From Myxococcales bacterium (lineage in GTDB: Bacteria; Myxococcota_A; Polyangia; JAAYKL01): 33,703 nt of DNA. The notes beneath the pieces were generated by a model. It was not told the DNA's origin, did not search any database, and saw only the letters and a program-made list of their open reading frames with translations. Location of the stretch: contig JAAYKL010000031.1 of assembly GCA_012522445.1 (NCBI GenBank), forward strand, positions 1 through 33,703. The letters run 5' to 3'. The position numbers were made by a program, and so were the translations under genes. Shown here one piece after another: positions 7,983 through 16,320 of this stretch; the first letter of the stretch is position 1, and each line of letters starts with the position of its first letter.

Positions 7983-9323
7983 TTAGCGGAGCTCCTTGGT
8001 GAGCGGGGTTAAGAGGTCGATGCGCATGCCGACGTTGTAGCCCGGTAAAATTTGCCCGCTCTCGGTGTAGCCGCCAGCGTTGATGCCGATGACGCTGCCC
8101 GCGGCGTTGAACATGGGGCTGCCCGAGGTGCCCTGGGAGACAAAGGCCGAGTGCTGCACCAGGGTGTTGTCGGCGAAGCCCGCCACGGTGTGGGCGAAGG
8201 TGGTGAGGCGTCCGATTTCGCCGCGGACAAAGGTGGCCTCCGGGGAGACCAGGTTGTTGAGGCGTCCGGGGAAGCCGTAGAGAAACACCGGGACCCCCGG
8301 GCCGATTTGCTGGAGCTCGGCGGTGGTGGCCAGGCGCGCCCAGGCGTTGAGCTTGCCGTCGATGCGGATGAGGGCCACGTCGGGGGAGAGCACCTCGGCG
8401 CGGTAGTGGGGGTGGTAGTGCATTTGGACGACGCGGTGGGCGTGGTGGGGCATGCCGTTCATGCGGACCTCGATGCCCGCGAAGTCGCGCGAGGCCGTGA
8501 GGACGCAGTGGGCGTTGGTGGCCAAGAGATCGGGGCCGATGGCGAAGGCGGTGCAGAAGCCCATGGGGGTGCGGGGCAAGGTGGGGTCGTTGGGCACGCC
8601 GGCCATGACGAAGATGTGGTGGCGGTTGCCCGAGGCCACGCTGCCGCCCGCCGCGGTCTCGGTGACGTACTGGGTGGTTTGGTGGATGGTGACGCTGCGG
8701 TAGCGCAGGACGAGCAGGGTGGCGATGACCAGAATGAGGGCAAGGGCGATGCCCAGCAGGAGCAGCAGCAGCCGGGAGTAGCGCCGGGCGTCGGCGACTT
8801 TGTCTTCGAGCATGGCCTCGAAGTAGGCGGTGGGCTTGCTGGTGCCGGTTTTTTGTTGCAACAGCCCCGCGGATTCGAGGGCGCGCTGGATGAGCAGCCC
8901 CAAGGTGCGCTGTCCGTAGAGGCGGCTCTGGCGCTCGCCGCTGCTGGGGGCTGGGCCCGGAACGGGATTTGAATGAGGGGCTTTGGCGATGTCCGGGGCG
9001 GTGATGGGGGCGTCTCCCTCCAGGGCGATGACGGCGCTGGGGCCGTCTTCACACAGGCGGATTTGGTCGCCGTGTTGCAGAGTGGCGGTGGTGATGCGCT
9101 GGCCATTGCGCCAGGTGCCGTGCAGGGAGTCGAGGTCTTGGATGCGCCAGGCGCCGTCGGTCCACCGTATCTGCGCGTGAAAGCCCGAGACCACCTGGTG
9201 CTCCGGGGCGTCGAAGACCGCGTCGTTTTCGGGTTTGCGCCCCAGGTTGAGGCGTTGGGTTTTGTCGATGCGCAGGCGCTTTCCCGCTTGGCGACCGCTG
9301 TTGGGCGTGAGGATGAGGATCAT
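7983..9323 (-). CDS. Membrane-anchored FHA domain / trypsin-like serine protease
   Basis: The ATG at 9321-9323 overlaps the stop of the upstream TVP38 gene (shared ATGA), giving 446 residues. Residues 1-100 are an FHA domain, with LGRKPENDAVFD, then VSGFHAQI and DLDSLHGTWRNGQRI; these domains bind phosphothreonine peptides. The usual Ser-Arg before the FHA His is Ser-Gly here. After a Pro/Ser linker and a basic amphipathic stretch comes one strong TM segment (about 185-207, LLLLLLGIALALILVIATLL). The rest is a S1/DegP-like protease with the complete triad: H272 in TNAHC, D315 in SPDVALIRID and S400 in GTSGSP. The likely topology puts the FHA in the cytosol and the protease in the periplasm. 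No PDZ domain is visible. Confidence 0.88.
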   Translation of the reverse strand: MILILTPNSGRQAGKRLRIDKTQRLNLGRKPENDAVFDAPEHQVVSGFHAQIRWTDGAWRIQDLDSLHGTWRNGQRITTATLQHGDQIRLCEDGPSAVIALEGDAPITAPDIAKAPHSNPVPGPAPSSGERQSRLYGQRTLGLLIQRALESAGLLQQKTGTSKPTAYFEAMLEDKVADARRYSRLLLLLLGIALALILVIATLLVLRYRSVTIHQTTQYVTETAAGGSVASGNRHHIFVMAGVPNDPTLPRTPMGFCTAFAIGPDLLATNAHCVLTASRDFAGIEVRMNGMPHHAHRVVQMHYHPHYRAEVLSPDVALIRIDGKLNAWARLATTAELQQIGPGVPVFLYGFPGRLNNLVSPEATFVRGEIGRLTTFAHTVAGFADNTLVQHSAFVSQGTSGSPMFNAAGSVIGINAGGYTESGQILPGYNVGMRIDLLTPLTKELR

Positions 9324-10018
9324 GATTGGACCTGCTCGGGTGGCGGGGTGTCGCGCCGTTTGCTGGGGGCGATGGCGCCGAGCAAGAGGAGCAGGGCGGC
9401 GGCGCTCAGGACGAGGGCGGTGGTGGGGGTGAGGGCGTCGCGGGTTTGGGCCAGGGCCATGAGGCGGGTGCCGGCCAGGGCGTAGAGCGCGACGATGGGG
9501 ATGTCGCCCAAGGCGGAGCCCAGCAAGAAGGGGCGGTACGGGGTTTGGGCCATGGCGCAGGCGATGGTCACCGGGCCGTAGGGCAAGACCGGGGTCAGGC
9601 GGAGCGCGGCGCAGGTGATGAGGGGGCGGCGCAGGAGGCGGCGCTGTACGCCGTGCCAGCGGGGAGGCAACGGGGATGGGGTGGCGATGCGCCGGGTCAC
9701 CGCGTAGAGCAGGGAGCTCCCCGTTAAGGTGCCCAGCAGGGTGAGGCACACCGCGGGCCAAAAGCCCAGCAGCGCCGCGATCATCATGTTGAGTACGGCC
9801 TTGGCCGGCAGGGCGAAGAGCATGGCGAGGACCAGCAGGCCGAAGAAGACCGCACCGGTTAAGAGGGCGTGCTGTTGGGCGGTGTGGCCCAGGGCGCGCG
9901 TCCAGTCGCGGGCGGCTTCCAGCGAGACAAAGCGGTGGGTGAGGGCGGCCAGGACGGCGAGCACCGCACACAGGGCTACGAGGATGTGCCAGGGGCGCGC
10001 TCCCCGAAGCTGGGTCAC
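9320..10018 (-). CDS. TVP38/TMEM64 (DedA-like, VTT/SNARE-associated) membrane protein
   Basis: The 232-residue product starts at GTG 10016-10018, overlapping the upstream stop by four bases (GTGA). It has an N-terminal TM segment at about 11-30 and further hydrophobic helices. The VTT core is recognisable in LRLTPVLPYGPVTIACAM followed by GSALGDIP, matching the conserved R-x-x-P-x-x-P re-entrant region of the family. Members are inner-membrane proteins implicated in lipid scrambling and membrane homeostasis, with substrates mostly unproven. It ends with a short charged tail. The 4-base overlaps on both sides indicate co-translation with the HD-GYP and FHA-protease genes. Confidence 0.9.
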   Translation of the reverse strand: MTQLRGARPWHILVALCAVLAVLAALTHRFVSLEAARDWTRALGHTAQQHALLTGAVFFGLLVLAMLFALPAKAVLNMMIAALLGFWPAVCLTLLGTLTGSSLLYAVTRRIATPSPLPPRWHGVQRRLLRRPLITCAALRLTPVLPYGPVTIACAMAQTPYRPFLLGSALGDIPIVALYALAGTRLMALAQTRDALTPTTALVLSAAALLLLLGAIAPSKRRDTPPPEQVQS

Positions 10019-12549
10019 GGCGTGGCTCCGGGAGCCGTCATGCAGGCTTCGAAGGCGGCCACCACCTCGGGGTCGAACTGCGTGCCCGCACCCGCGCGGA
10101 TTTCAGCGATGGCTTCGTCTTGCGAGAGGGGCTCCCGGTAGGGGCGCGTGGAGGTCATGGCGTCGTAGGCGTCGGCCACGGCGATGATGCGGGCCGCAAA
10201 GGGAATTTGTTTGCCGGCGCGGCCCTCGGGATAGCCCTTACCGTCCCAGCGCTCGTGGTGGTAGTGCACGATGGGGCGCACCTCGCCCAGGAATTTGAGC
10301 GGGGACAGGATGTTGAAGCCCAGGGTGGCGTGCTGTTGGATGGCGACGCGCTCTTCGGCGGTGAGGGGGCGCGGGGCCAGGAGCAGCTCGTCGCGGATGC
10401 CGATCTTCCCGATGTCGTGCAGGATGGCGGCGCTGATGATTTTGTCGATGTTGCGCTCGGAGAGGCCCAGGCGGCGCGCGAGCTTTTCGGCCAGGTCCGC
10501 CACGCGATCCGAGTGACCGCGGGTGTAGCCGTCGCGGGCGTCGATGGTGTGGGTGAGGGCTTTGAGTGTCTCGTAATAGACGCGCTGGGTGCTCTCGAAG
10601 AGGCGGGCGTTCTCGATGGCGATGGCGGCTTGGGAGGCCATGGTCTCGAGCATGCGCTGCTCTTCGTCGCTGAGGGTTAAGCGCTTGGAGCGGATGATTT
10701 CAAACTCGCCGATGATTTTGTCGCTGATGCTCAACGGCAGGCTGAGGACGGCGCGGGAGTCGGTTTCGATTTTGGAGGCGCTCTGGGTGGCGCGCACAGA
10801 GAGCTCTTGGGTCTCCTCGTCGTAGAGCTTGATGGCGCCGGCGGTGGAGTCGGCGATGTTGGCGCTGATGTCGAGGATGGTTTTGAGGGTGGTGTCCAGA
10901 TCGAGGCTGGAGGTGATGGTGCGCGTGGCCTCGTGCAGGGCCGTGAGCTGCTGGATTTGCCACTCGAGGTTCAGCTTGGCCTCGTTGACGCGCTGGGCGT
11001 ATTGCTCGAGCTCGCCGTTGAGGCGCCGCATCTCCTCGAAGTTGCCGGCGAGCTGCTGGTTGGCGGCTTCGAGGCCGTTGATGAGGTTGACGTTGTGGAT
11101 GGCGATGGCCGCGTGGGCCGCAAAGGTGGCGAAGAGATCGAGGTCGCTCTTTTGAAAGTTGGCGGGGCGCTGCCGTCGGGTTTCGAGCACGCCGATGGTT
11201 TTGTCCATAATGATGAGCGGGGCGATCATGGCGCTGGACTCGCAGGGATACTCTCCGGGCAGACAGCGCTCGTCCTCGGTGGAGTTGGTGACGAGCAGGG
11301 CGCGGCTCTCGGTGGCGGCGATGCCGATGACACCGCGTCCGGGCGGTGTGGTGGTGCCGAGATCGCGGTAGTGGCCCAGGGCGGCGTGCAGCGTGATTTG
11401 CTGGCCGCAGTCGCTCACCAGGTGCAGGGCGCACTGCTTGGTTTGAAAGGCCTCACAGACGCAGTTGAGGATTTCGTCGATGATGATGTCGGGATCGCGC
11501 GCGAAGTTGAGGGTCCAGGCGGCGTGGTTGATGGCGTGCAGGCGGGCGTTGTAGTCGCGCAGTTGGTCGATCATGGCGGCGTTGTGCAGGGCCGTGGCCG
11601 CTTGGGCGCCGAAGATGCGGAGCAAGCGGAGATCCTCGGGGCTGATGTGATCGCGCTTGTGGCTCTCGGCCACCAGTACGCCGATGACGGTGTTGTCGAC
11701 CAGCAGGGGCACCGAGACTTCGCAGCGGGTGGCGGCGGTGGCGTAGGGGCGGGCGGCCAGCTCGTCGGGGTGGGTGAGGCAGGCGGGCTCGCCGGTGGCC
11801 ATTACGTGTGGCAGGGCGCCGTGGTCGGCTTCGATGAAGGTGCCCACGGGACAGGCGTGGTGCAAGGAGGTGTGCGTCATCAGGTGTCCGCTCTCCGGGT
11901 CGGGGACGAACAGGGCGATGGCGTCGAGGTTGAGGGTTTGGAGCGCGGCGCGGGCGATATAGGCGAGGGGGGTGTCGTCGCCGCTGGTGATATTGAGTGA
12001 GGCCGCTGCGCGGTGGATCTCGGCGATGCGGTCGGTGCGTTGCGCGGGGGCGTTGCGCGGGCCTTGCGGGTGCTGGTGGCAGAGGGCTGTCGCCAGTTGA
12101 TCGGCCCAGATGTCGGCCAGGGCCGTGTCGGTGGCGTCAAAGTGCCGGTCGTCGCGCTCGACCAGGAGGGCCCCCAGGGGGCTTTGGGCAAACTGCAGCG
12201 GGACGCGCATCTGCGACAGCGGCGGGGTGGCGGTGTTGAGCGGGGATAAGGGGACCTCGGGCTGCGCGTTGGCGATGTGGGTCTCGCGTTGGTGGGCGAG
12301 CCGGCGCAAGGGGGAGTTCGGCGCGCCGTCCAGGAGGGCGTCGATGCATGCGGCGTGGCAGTCTTGTTGTGCCGCGCAGGTGAAGCGCGCCTGGGCGTCA
12401 TTCCATATGAAAATTGCGGCGGCGCGGTATCCGAGCAGTTGCGACAAGGTGTCGAGGGCGTGTTGGTGGCGCTCGGCGTCGGTGGGATATGTTCGCAGGC
12501 GTTGTCCAAAGTTGGAGAGGTGGGCCAGTTGATCTACGAGGTACGACAT
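10015..12549 (-). CDS. Multi-GAF HD-GYP protein, probable cyclic-di-GMP phosphodiesterase
   Basis: The 844-residue product starts at ATG 12547-12549 (AGGA about nine bases upstream). Four GAF-like domains lie at roughly 20-155, 170-325, 335-490 and 545-670, with a coiled coil near 495-540 between the third and fourth. The C-terminal HD-GYP domain (about 675-840) is complete: RGHSDRV, the HD pair at H711-D712 in ILHDIGKIGI, HHERWDGKGYPEG near 764, and VADAYDAMTSTRPYR. This family hydrolyses c-di-GMP or related cyclic dinucleotides. There is no TM segment, so it should be cytosolic, with GAFs sensing small ligands or redox state; the Cys-containing first GAF is notable. It heads the minus-strand cluster. 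The repeat-filled gap upstream could hold its control region. Confidence 0.95.
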   Translation of the reverse strand: MSYLVDQLAHLSNFGQRLRTYPTDAERHQHALDTLSQLLGYRAAAIFIWNDAQARFTCAAQQDCHAACIDALLDGAPNSPLRRLAHQRETHIANAQPEVPLSPLNTATPPLSQMRVPLQFAQSPLGALLVERDDRHFDATDTALADIWADQLATALCHQHPQGPRNAPAQRTDRIAEIHRAAASLNITSGDDTPLAYIARAALQTLNLDAIALFVPDPESGHLMTHTSLHHACPVGTFIEADHGALPHVMATGEPACLTHPDELAARPYATAATRCEVSVPLLVDNTVIGVLVAESHKRDHISPEDLRLLRIFGAQAATALHNAAMIDQLRDYNARLHAINHAAWTLNFARDPDIIIDEILNCVCEAFQTKQCALHLVSDCGQQITLHAALGHYRDLGTTTPPGRGVIGIAATESRALLVTNSTEDERCLPGEYPCESSAMIAPLIIMDKTIGVLETRRQRPANFQKSDLDLFATFAAHAAIAIHNVNLINGLEAANQQLAGNFEEMRRLNGELEQYAQRVNEAKLNLEWQIQQLTALHEATRTITSSLDLDTTLKTILDISANIADSTAGAIKLYDEETQELSVRATQSASKIETDSRAVLSLPLSISDKIIGEFEIIRSKRLTLSDEEQRMLETMASQAAIAIENARLFESTQRVYYETLKALTHTIDARDGYTRGHSDRVADLAEKLARRLGLSERNIDKIISAAILHDIGKIGIRDELLLAPRPLTAEERVAIQQHATLGFNILSPLKFLGEVRPIVHYHHERWDGKGYPEGRAGKQIPFAARIIAVADAYDAMTSTRPYREPLSQDEAIAEIRAGAGTQFDPEVVAAFEACMTAPGATP

Positions 12550-13004
12550 AATGGTATTCCTGGACGTTGGTCTCGTTTTCCCCCTATTTGTTTGTTTGCA
12601 GAAACCGCGTGAATCCTATCACAAATGCCCTGTTGCATAAATAATTTGCATCGCGTTGTCAGCCGTGCGGCAAACCGAAAGGACGCGTCGTCATTTGCGC
12701 CCCCGCCGAATCCCTGCCGAATCACTCTGAACGATTTCAAACCGCTCCGTCCGAATCTCCGTCCGAATCACTCTGAACACTTCGTTTTTCACTTCGTTTT
12801 TTCGCCGCCCCGAACCCCTTCCGAATCACTCTGAACGCTACGTTGAGCGCCACGTTGCGCTTTACAAAGGGCACCCGCAAGGGGAGCCTCTACATTGAAT
12901 ACGTCAATAAAACGATGGATTGGTTGAGGTTGGCGGGACGGGGAGGGCGCTAGTTTGGTGAGCCAGAAAAGGTTTTGCGCGCTCAAACATCGCTCAAAGA
13001 TGAC
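12550..13004. other. Intergenic region of about 455 bases with dispersed CCGAA repeats
   Basis: No credible gene is present on either strand. The left half (about 12670-12836) holds the CCGAATCACTCTGAAC copies described separately. The right half is lower in GC and leads to the end of the zinc-ribbon gene. It should contain the promoter of the HD-GYP cluster on the minus strand, but I cannot pick a convincing -35/-10 pair. Confidence 0.6.
12717..12836. repeat. Three exact copies of CCGAATCACTCTGAAC plus degenerate units
   Basis: Exact 16-base copies are at 12717-12732, 12763-12778 and 12821-12836. Additional CCGAA cores occur near 12674, 12706, 12751 and 12810, often preceded by GTCC. A related sequence, CCAAATCACTCTGATC, occurs at 33351-33366 ahead of prfC. 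In both places the elements lie upstream of a minus-strand gene, reading on that strand GTTCAGAGTGATTCGG. Confidence 0.85.
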
Positions 13005-14291
13005 TTAAATGTTAAACAACCTTCGAAATAGATTTCCCCGTTTGCCCACCGCCTGATCAAGAGTAAGTGTTTTAAACAAGAAAGGCGACGTCACATATTT
13101 GATCGGGATAGGTGGGGAATAGATGGTGCAGTCATCCGACATCTTCGGAGATGGATATGCATCAAGCGTTCGCGTATAGTCCTTTTTGCCAGCTTCCAAA
13201 AACAATGCCGCGGCTTTTCCCGTTTGTGCATTTACCGCCATTCTGGTCTGTAAATCCGATTCCTTCGTCCAGCTTGCTTTATCAAGAAACCATATCGGAT
13301 GATTGATAGACGCATATTTGTGTTGCCTGAAATTCGTCACCCAAGTTAGCACCTTAACCCTTTTCAGGCCAAATGCAGATTTGAGCATATCGGGTATATC
13401 TCGATAGAGCATTCGATATGGTGCTGTCACGCGCTCATCGTTGTTCATGGGGGAAAAAATACGCACATCATTCTCTAAAAACGCTGGTGTAAACGGCGCG
13501 GACTCCCCGTAATCCCAAGGGTTCAGTTCGTTGAGCAGATAGATGTCAAAAAGAGAACACTGAGGTCTCGCCCAATTGATTCTATCGTGATAAAAAGTGA
13601 ACCTCCCGCGATCGGTACTCACCGTTGCTTTTACACTGATATCCTCAACCCAATAAGGTAAGGAAATTGCCTGTAGTTCGGTTTTGATTCTGTTTTCGAT
13701 ATCTTGACCTGCAAAGTCGCTCTTGTTTTGTTCAGCCAAGCGAAGCATTTGGGCTATGGCTTGTTCTTTACTAATCTTGAAGGAAAGGGCACGATCGTAC
13801 ATGTTTGGATCGTAGCCAAACACGAGGTTTTCTCCGTGTTGGCCGTTTTCAAACACTTTCGAAAGCATAATACGCTGTTCACAATATGTGCACTTGAAAA
13901 CACTTTGTGTTGAAAACCCTATAATTTTAGCGCCACAAGATGGACAAACAAAGGATTCTTTTTTTCTTTCATCCCATTTTTCAGATGTTTTCTGATCAAA
14001 CTCGTAAAGCAAATCGTTTAAGTTGCTTGTTCTCAGCGCCATCTCATTGGGGGCAGGGATGTCTTTTATGGCGGTTTCGCCCATGCCCACGTGGGTGAGT
14101 TTTATCAGACCGTTGATAACCGGAATCTGGCGGTGCCGGAAAATCATATCCAGCGTGTACCGGTAGTCCGCAGAACCCCAAGACGCGACCTCCCCGCAGT
14201 AAGGGCAAATGAATCCCTGCGTTTTCTCATCGAAGTACGAGGGCGCGCCGCACTCTTTGCACCGGATGGCTGTTGTATTTTTATTCCCCAT
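13005..14291 (-). CDS. Double zinc-ribbon protein of unknown function
   Basis: The ATG at 14289-14291 follows AGGAGAG at ideal spacing and gives 428 residues. Two CxxC pairs form a first ribbon (C11/C14 and C29/C32, with CKECGAP and CPYCGE). Two more form a second (C116/C119 and C134/C137, with CPSCGAK and CTYCEQ). The rest, about 290 residues, is mixed alpha/beta without TM segments or recognisable catalytic motifs. It loosely recalls TFIIB-type-ribbon proteins such as Bacillus YdjG, a weak resemblance. Base composition is clearly lower in GC than the flanking genes, with many AAA/TTT codons, suggesting transfer. No partner gene is adjacent: downstream is the repeat region, upstream a gene remnant. 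Confidence 0.85.
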   Translation of the reverse strand: MGNKNTTAIRCKECGAPSYFDEKTQGFICPYCGEVASWGSADYRYTLDMIFRHRQIPVINGLIKLTHVGMGETAIKDIPAPNEMALRTSNLNDLLYEFDQKTSEKWDERKKESFVCPSCGAKIIGFSTQSVFKCTYCEQRIMLSKVFENGQHGENLVFGYDPNMYDRALSFKISKEQAIAQMLRLAEQNKSDFAGQDIENRIKTELQAISLPYWVEDISVKATVSTDRGRFTFYHDRINWARPQCSLFDIYLLNELNPWDYGESAPFTPAFLENDVRIFSPMNNDERVTAPYRMLYRDIPDMLKSAFGLKRVKVLTWVTNFRQHKYASINHPIWFLDKASWTKESDLQTRMAVNAQTGKAAALFLEAGKKDYTRTLDAYPSPKMSDDCTIYSPPIPIKYVTSPFLFKTLTLDQAVGKRGNLFRRLFNI

Positions 14292-14463
14292 TCTGCTCTC
14301 CTGCTGTGTGCATAAAACCTAATGATGCAGACGTATTGCTGCTCTTTCTGTGGCTTCGTCGCGGTGGTCCTTGGGAATCAAGGCGCTTGTAAAACATCCC
14401 CGCACCTGTGTCTTACGGGTGTCCTTGGCCCGCAGGTACCCGCACTTTGGACGGGCTTTGTGG

Positions 14464-14631
14464 CTACAGAATGTCTTCTATAACACCCTTGGTGCGCGCA
14501 TGCTCAACCCGAAACAACGCCGCCACAAAATTTTCCGGCGACATTTCCGCGAGGTCCTTTTCTTGCAGGTCCTTCATTTCAAGCAAGAAGAACGCCATCC
14601 GCGGCGAAAACCGCGAGAGCGCCGGGTCCAT
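14464..14631 (-). pseudogene. Short gene remnant ending like the right-edge Rpn-type gene
   Basis: A 55-codon frame runs from ATG 14629-14631 to TAG 14464-14466. Its product starts MDPALSRFSPRMAFFLLEMK and ends RTKGVIEDIL. The frame is open only about 60 bases further upstream before a TAA, and I see no ribosome site. The composition is protein-like (amphipathic, Glu/Leu-rich helices), suggesting the C-terminal piece of a larger gene. The last 15 coding bases plus the 15 following bases are about 25/30 identical to the corresponding end of the gene at 33543. It could also be a genuine small gene. Confidence 0.4.
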
Positions 14632-14815
14632 CTCGTAAATTTGTGCTGATTTGCCAACCGCTTTGCGCGCATTGCTTTACCAGCTTTTGATGCGGACAAG
14701 ATGAACTGTCCGTGACAGAATTTGCTTTGCATTGCATCATGGGGGCGCGAAATTTTCGTTGCGGTGGCGTAGGGACAGGCGTTCCAACGCCGGTTTGGTC
14801 CCTGTGGAGAAGAGC

Positions 14816-16279
14816 ATGACAGCACCTGTAACAGCGGCGATGCCACAAGCCTTTATCGATGAAGTCGCGCTGCACCTGCGCGCGGGATACCCGCTGATTT
14901 TCGTGGTGACGGCCGACGAAACCAGCGCCTTTCACGGGGTGCAGGCGGCGGCCCAGGCGGCGAACAAAAGCGTGCTGCGGCCCCGCGAGGCCTGCGATGT
15001 CCTCCCCTTGCGCGAATTGCTCGGCGCGGTGACGCCCTCCGGCGCCGTGGTGGTGCTCGACGATGTGCACCGTCGCCTCGACGACCCCGACGTGGTGCGC
15101 CTCCTGGCGGACGCCGGTCGCTTTGGTGGTGCCTCGGCCAACACCCTGCTGGTGCTGACCCCTTCGTTTGACATGCCCAAGGAGCTGGAATCCCACGCTG
15201 CGGTGTGCGTCTTTCCCTATCCCACGGCTGCGGAACTCGGCCAAATTCTGTCGCGGGTGTGCGTGGACTGCGGCGTCCTGCTCACCGACGCGGACCAGCG
15301 CACCATGGTGCGGGTGGGGCAGGGGCTGACGGCCTCCGAGGCGGCGCGCGCGTTTCACAAGGCGCTGCTCGGCTGGCCCGAAGACGCCGACGCGGCGGGG
15401 CAATCCGTCGCCCAAGACAAACGCCGGATGTTGCGCCGTTCCAACGTGCTCGCCCACATCGACGTCTCGCTAAACCTCGACGACTTGGGCGGCCTCGACC
15501 AACTCAAGCGCTGGCTGCTCTCCCGCAAAGAGGCCTTTTCGGCCCGGGCCGAGGCCTTTGGCCTGCCGGCGCCCAAGGGATTGCTGCTCATGGGCGTGCA
15601 GGGGTGCGGCAAGTCGCTCAGCGCCAAGTGCGTGGCGGGATACTGGCACCTGCCCCTGGTGCGCCTCGACCTCTCGGCGGTGTACGGCCAGGCGAGCCCG
15701 GAGTCCGCTCTGCGCGAGGCCCTGCGCATGGCCGAGGCCATGGCCCCGGTGGTGCTGTGGATCGACGAAATCGAGAAGGGCTTCGACAACACCGGCGCCG
15801 GAGCGTCGTCGCGTCTGCTTGGCGGGTTGATCACGTGGCTCCAGGAGAAACAAAAAGAGGTCTTTGTGGTGGCCACGGCCAACCGGGTCGAGTTCTTGCC
15901 GCCTGAGCTCCCGCGCAAGGGCCGCTTCGACGAAATTTTCTTCGTCGACCTCCCCGACGCCCACGAGCGCCGCGCCATCTGGACACTGCATTTGCAAAAA
16001 CGCGGCATCGACCCCGACACCCTCGACATCGACGCCCTGGTGCAGCGCACCGACCGCATGACGGGCTCCGAAATTGAGCAGTTGGTGATCGCCGCCATGT
16101 TTTTGGCCTTTGAGCGGGGCGAGGCGTTAAACGATGTCCACCTGCTGCGGGCGCGCACCGAGACGGTGAGCCTGTACGAGACCTTTGAACCCGAAATCAA
16201 AAAGCTGCGCGAATGGGCGCGAAAGCGCGCCAGACCCGCCTCGGCCGATCGCAGCAAAATCGACTACTTTGCCAAATAA
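14816..16279 (+). CDS. Ycf46-like AAA+ ATPase
   Basis: The ATG at 14816 follows GGAGAAGAG and gives 487 residues, the usual length of the Ycf46 family found in cyanobacteria, plastids and scattered other bacteria. The N-terminal 200 residues are a degenerate P-loop-like domain; the AAA+ module follows. It has Walker A GVQGCGKS (260-267), Walker B VVLWIDEIE (D317, E318), sensor 1 VVATANR and an arginine-finger region in PRKGRFDEIFF. The C-terminal lid includes MTGSEIEQLVIAAM. The cellular role of Ycf46 is poorly known; it has been linked to CO2/photosynthesis regulation in cyanobacteria, which cannot apply directly here. It appears to lead a plus-strand operon, with GH5 starting 41 bases downstream. 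Confidence 0.9.
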   Translation: MTAPVTAAMPQAFIDEVALHLRAGYPLIFVVTADETSAFHGVQAAAQAANKSVLRPREACDVLPLRELLGAVTPSGAVVVLDDVHRRLDDPDVVRLLADAGRFGGASANTLLVLTPSFDMPKELESHAAVCVFPYPTAAELGQILSRVCVDCGVLLTDADQRTMVRVGQGLTASEAARAFHKALLGWPEDADAAGQSVAQDKRRMLRRSNVLAHIDVSLNLDDLGGLDQLKRWLLSRKEAFSARAEAFGLPAPKGLLLMGVQGCGKSLSAKCVAGYWHLPLVRLDLSAVYGQASPESALREALRMAEAMAPVVLWIDEIEKGFDNTGAGASSRLLGGLITWLQEKQKEVFVVATANRVEFLPPELPRKGRFDEIFFVDLPDAHERRAIWTLHLQKRGIDPDTLDIDALVQRTDRMTGSEIEQLVIAAMFLAFERGEALNDVHLLRARTETVSLYETFEPEIKKLREWARKRARPASADRSKIDYFAK

Positions 16280-16320
16280 CAGCGGGCACATGGCAACACA
16301 GCATGCTGTTGGAGGAACGT

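Noticed and set aside
12700..12840. CRISPR array in the CCGAATCACTCTGAAC region
   Set aside because: Repeats are 16 bases, intervals are unequal (46 and 58 bases) and filled with degenerate copies, and no cas gene is present.
14641..14815. Possible N-terminal part of the remnant at 14464 in a shifted frame
   Set aside because: The shifted minus-strand frame is open, but it does not look like an Rpn N-terminus and no single frameshift gives a convincing protein.
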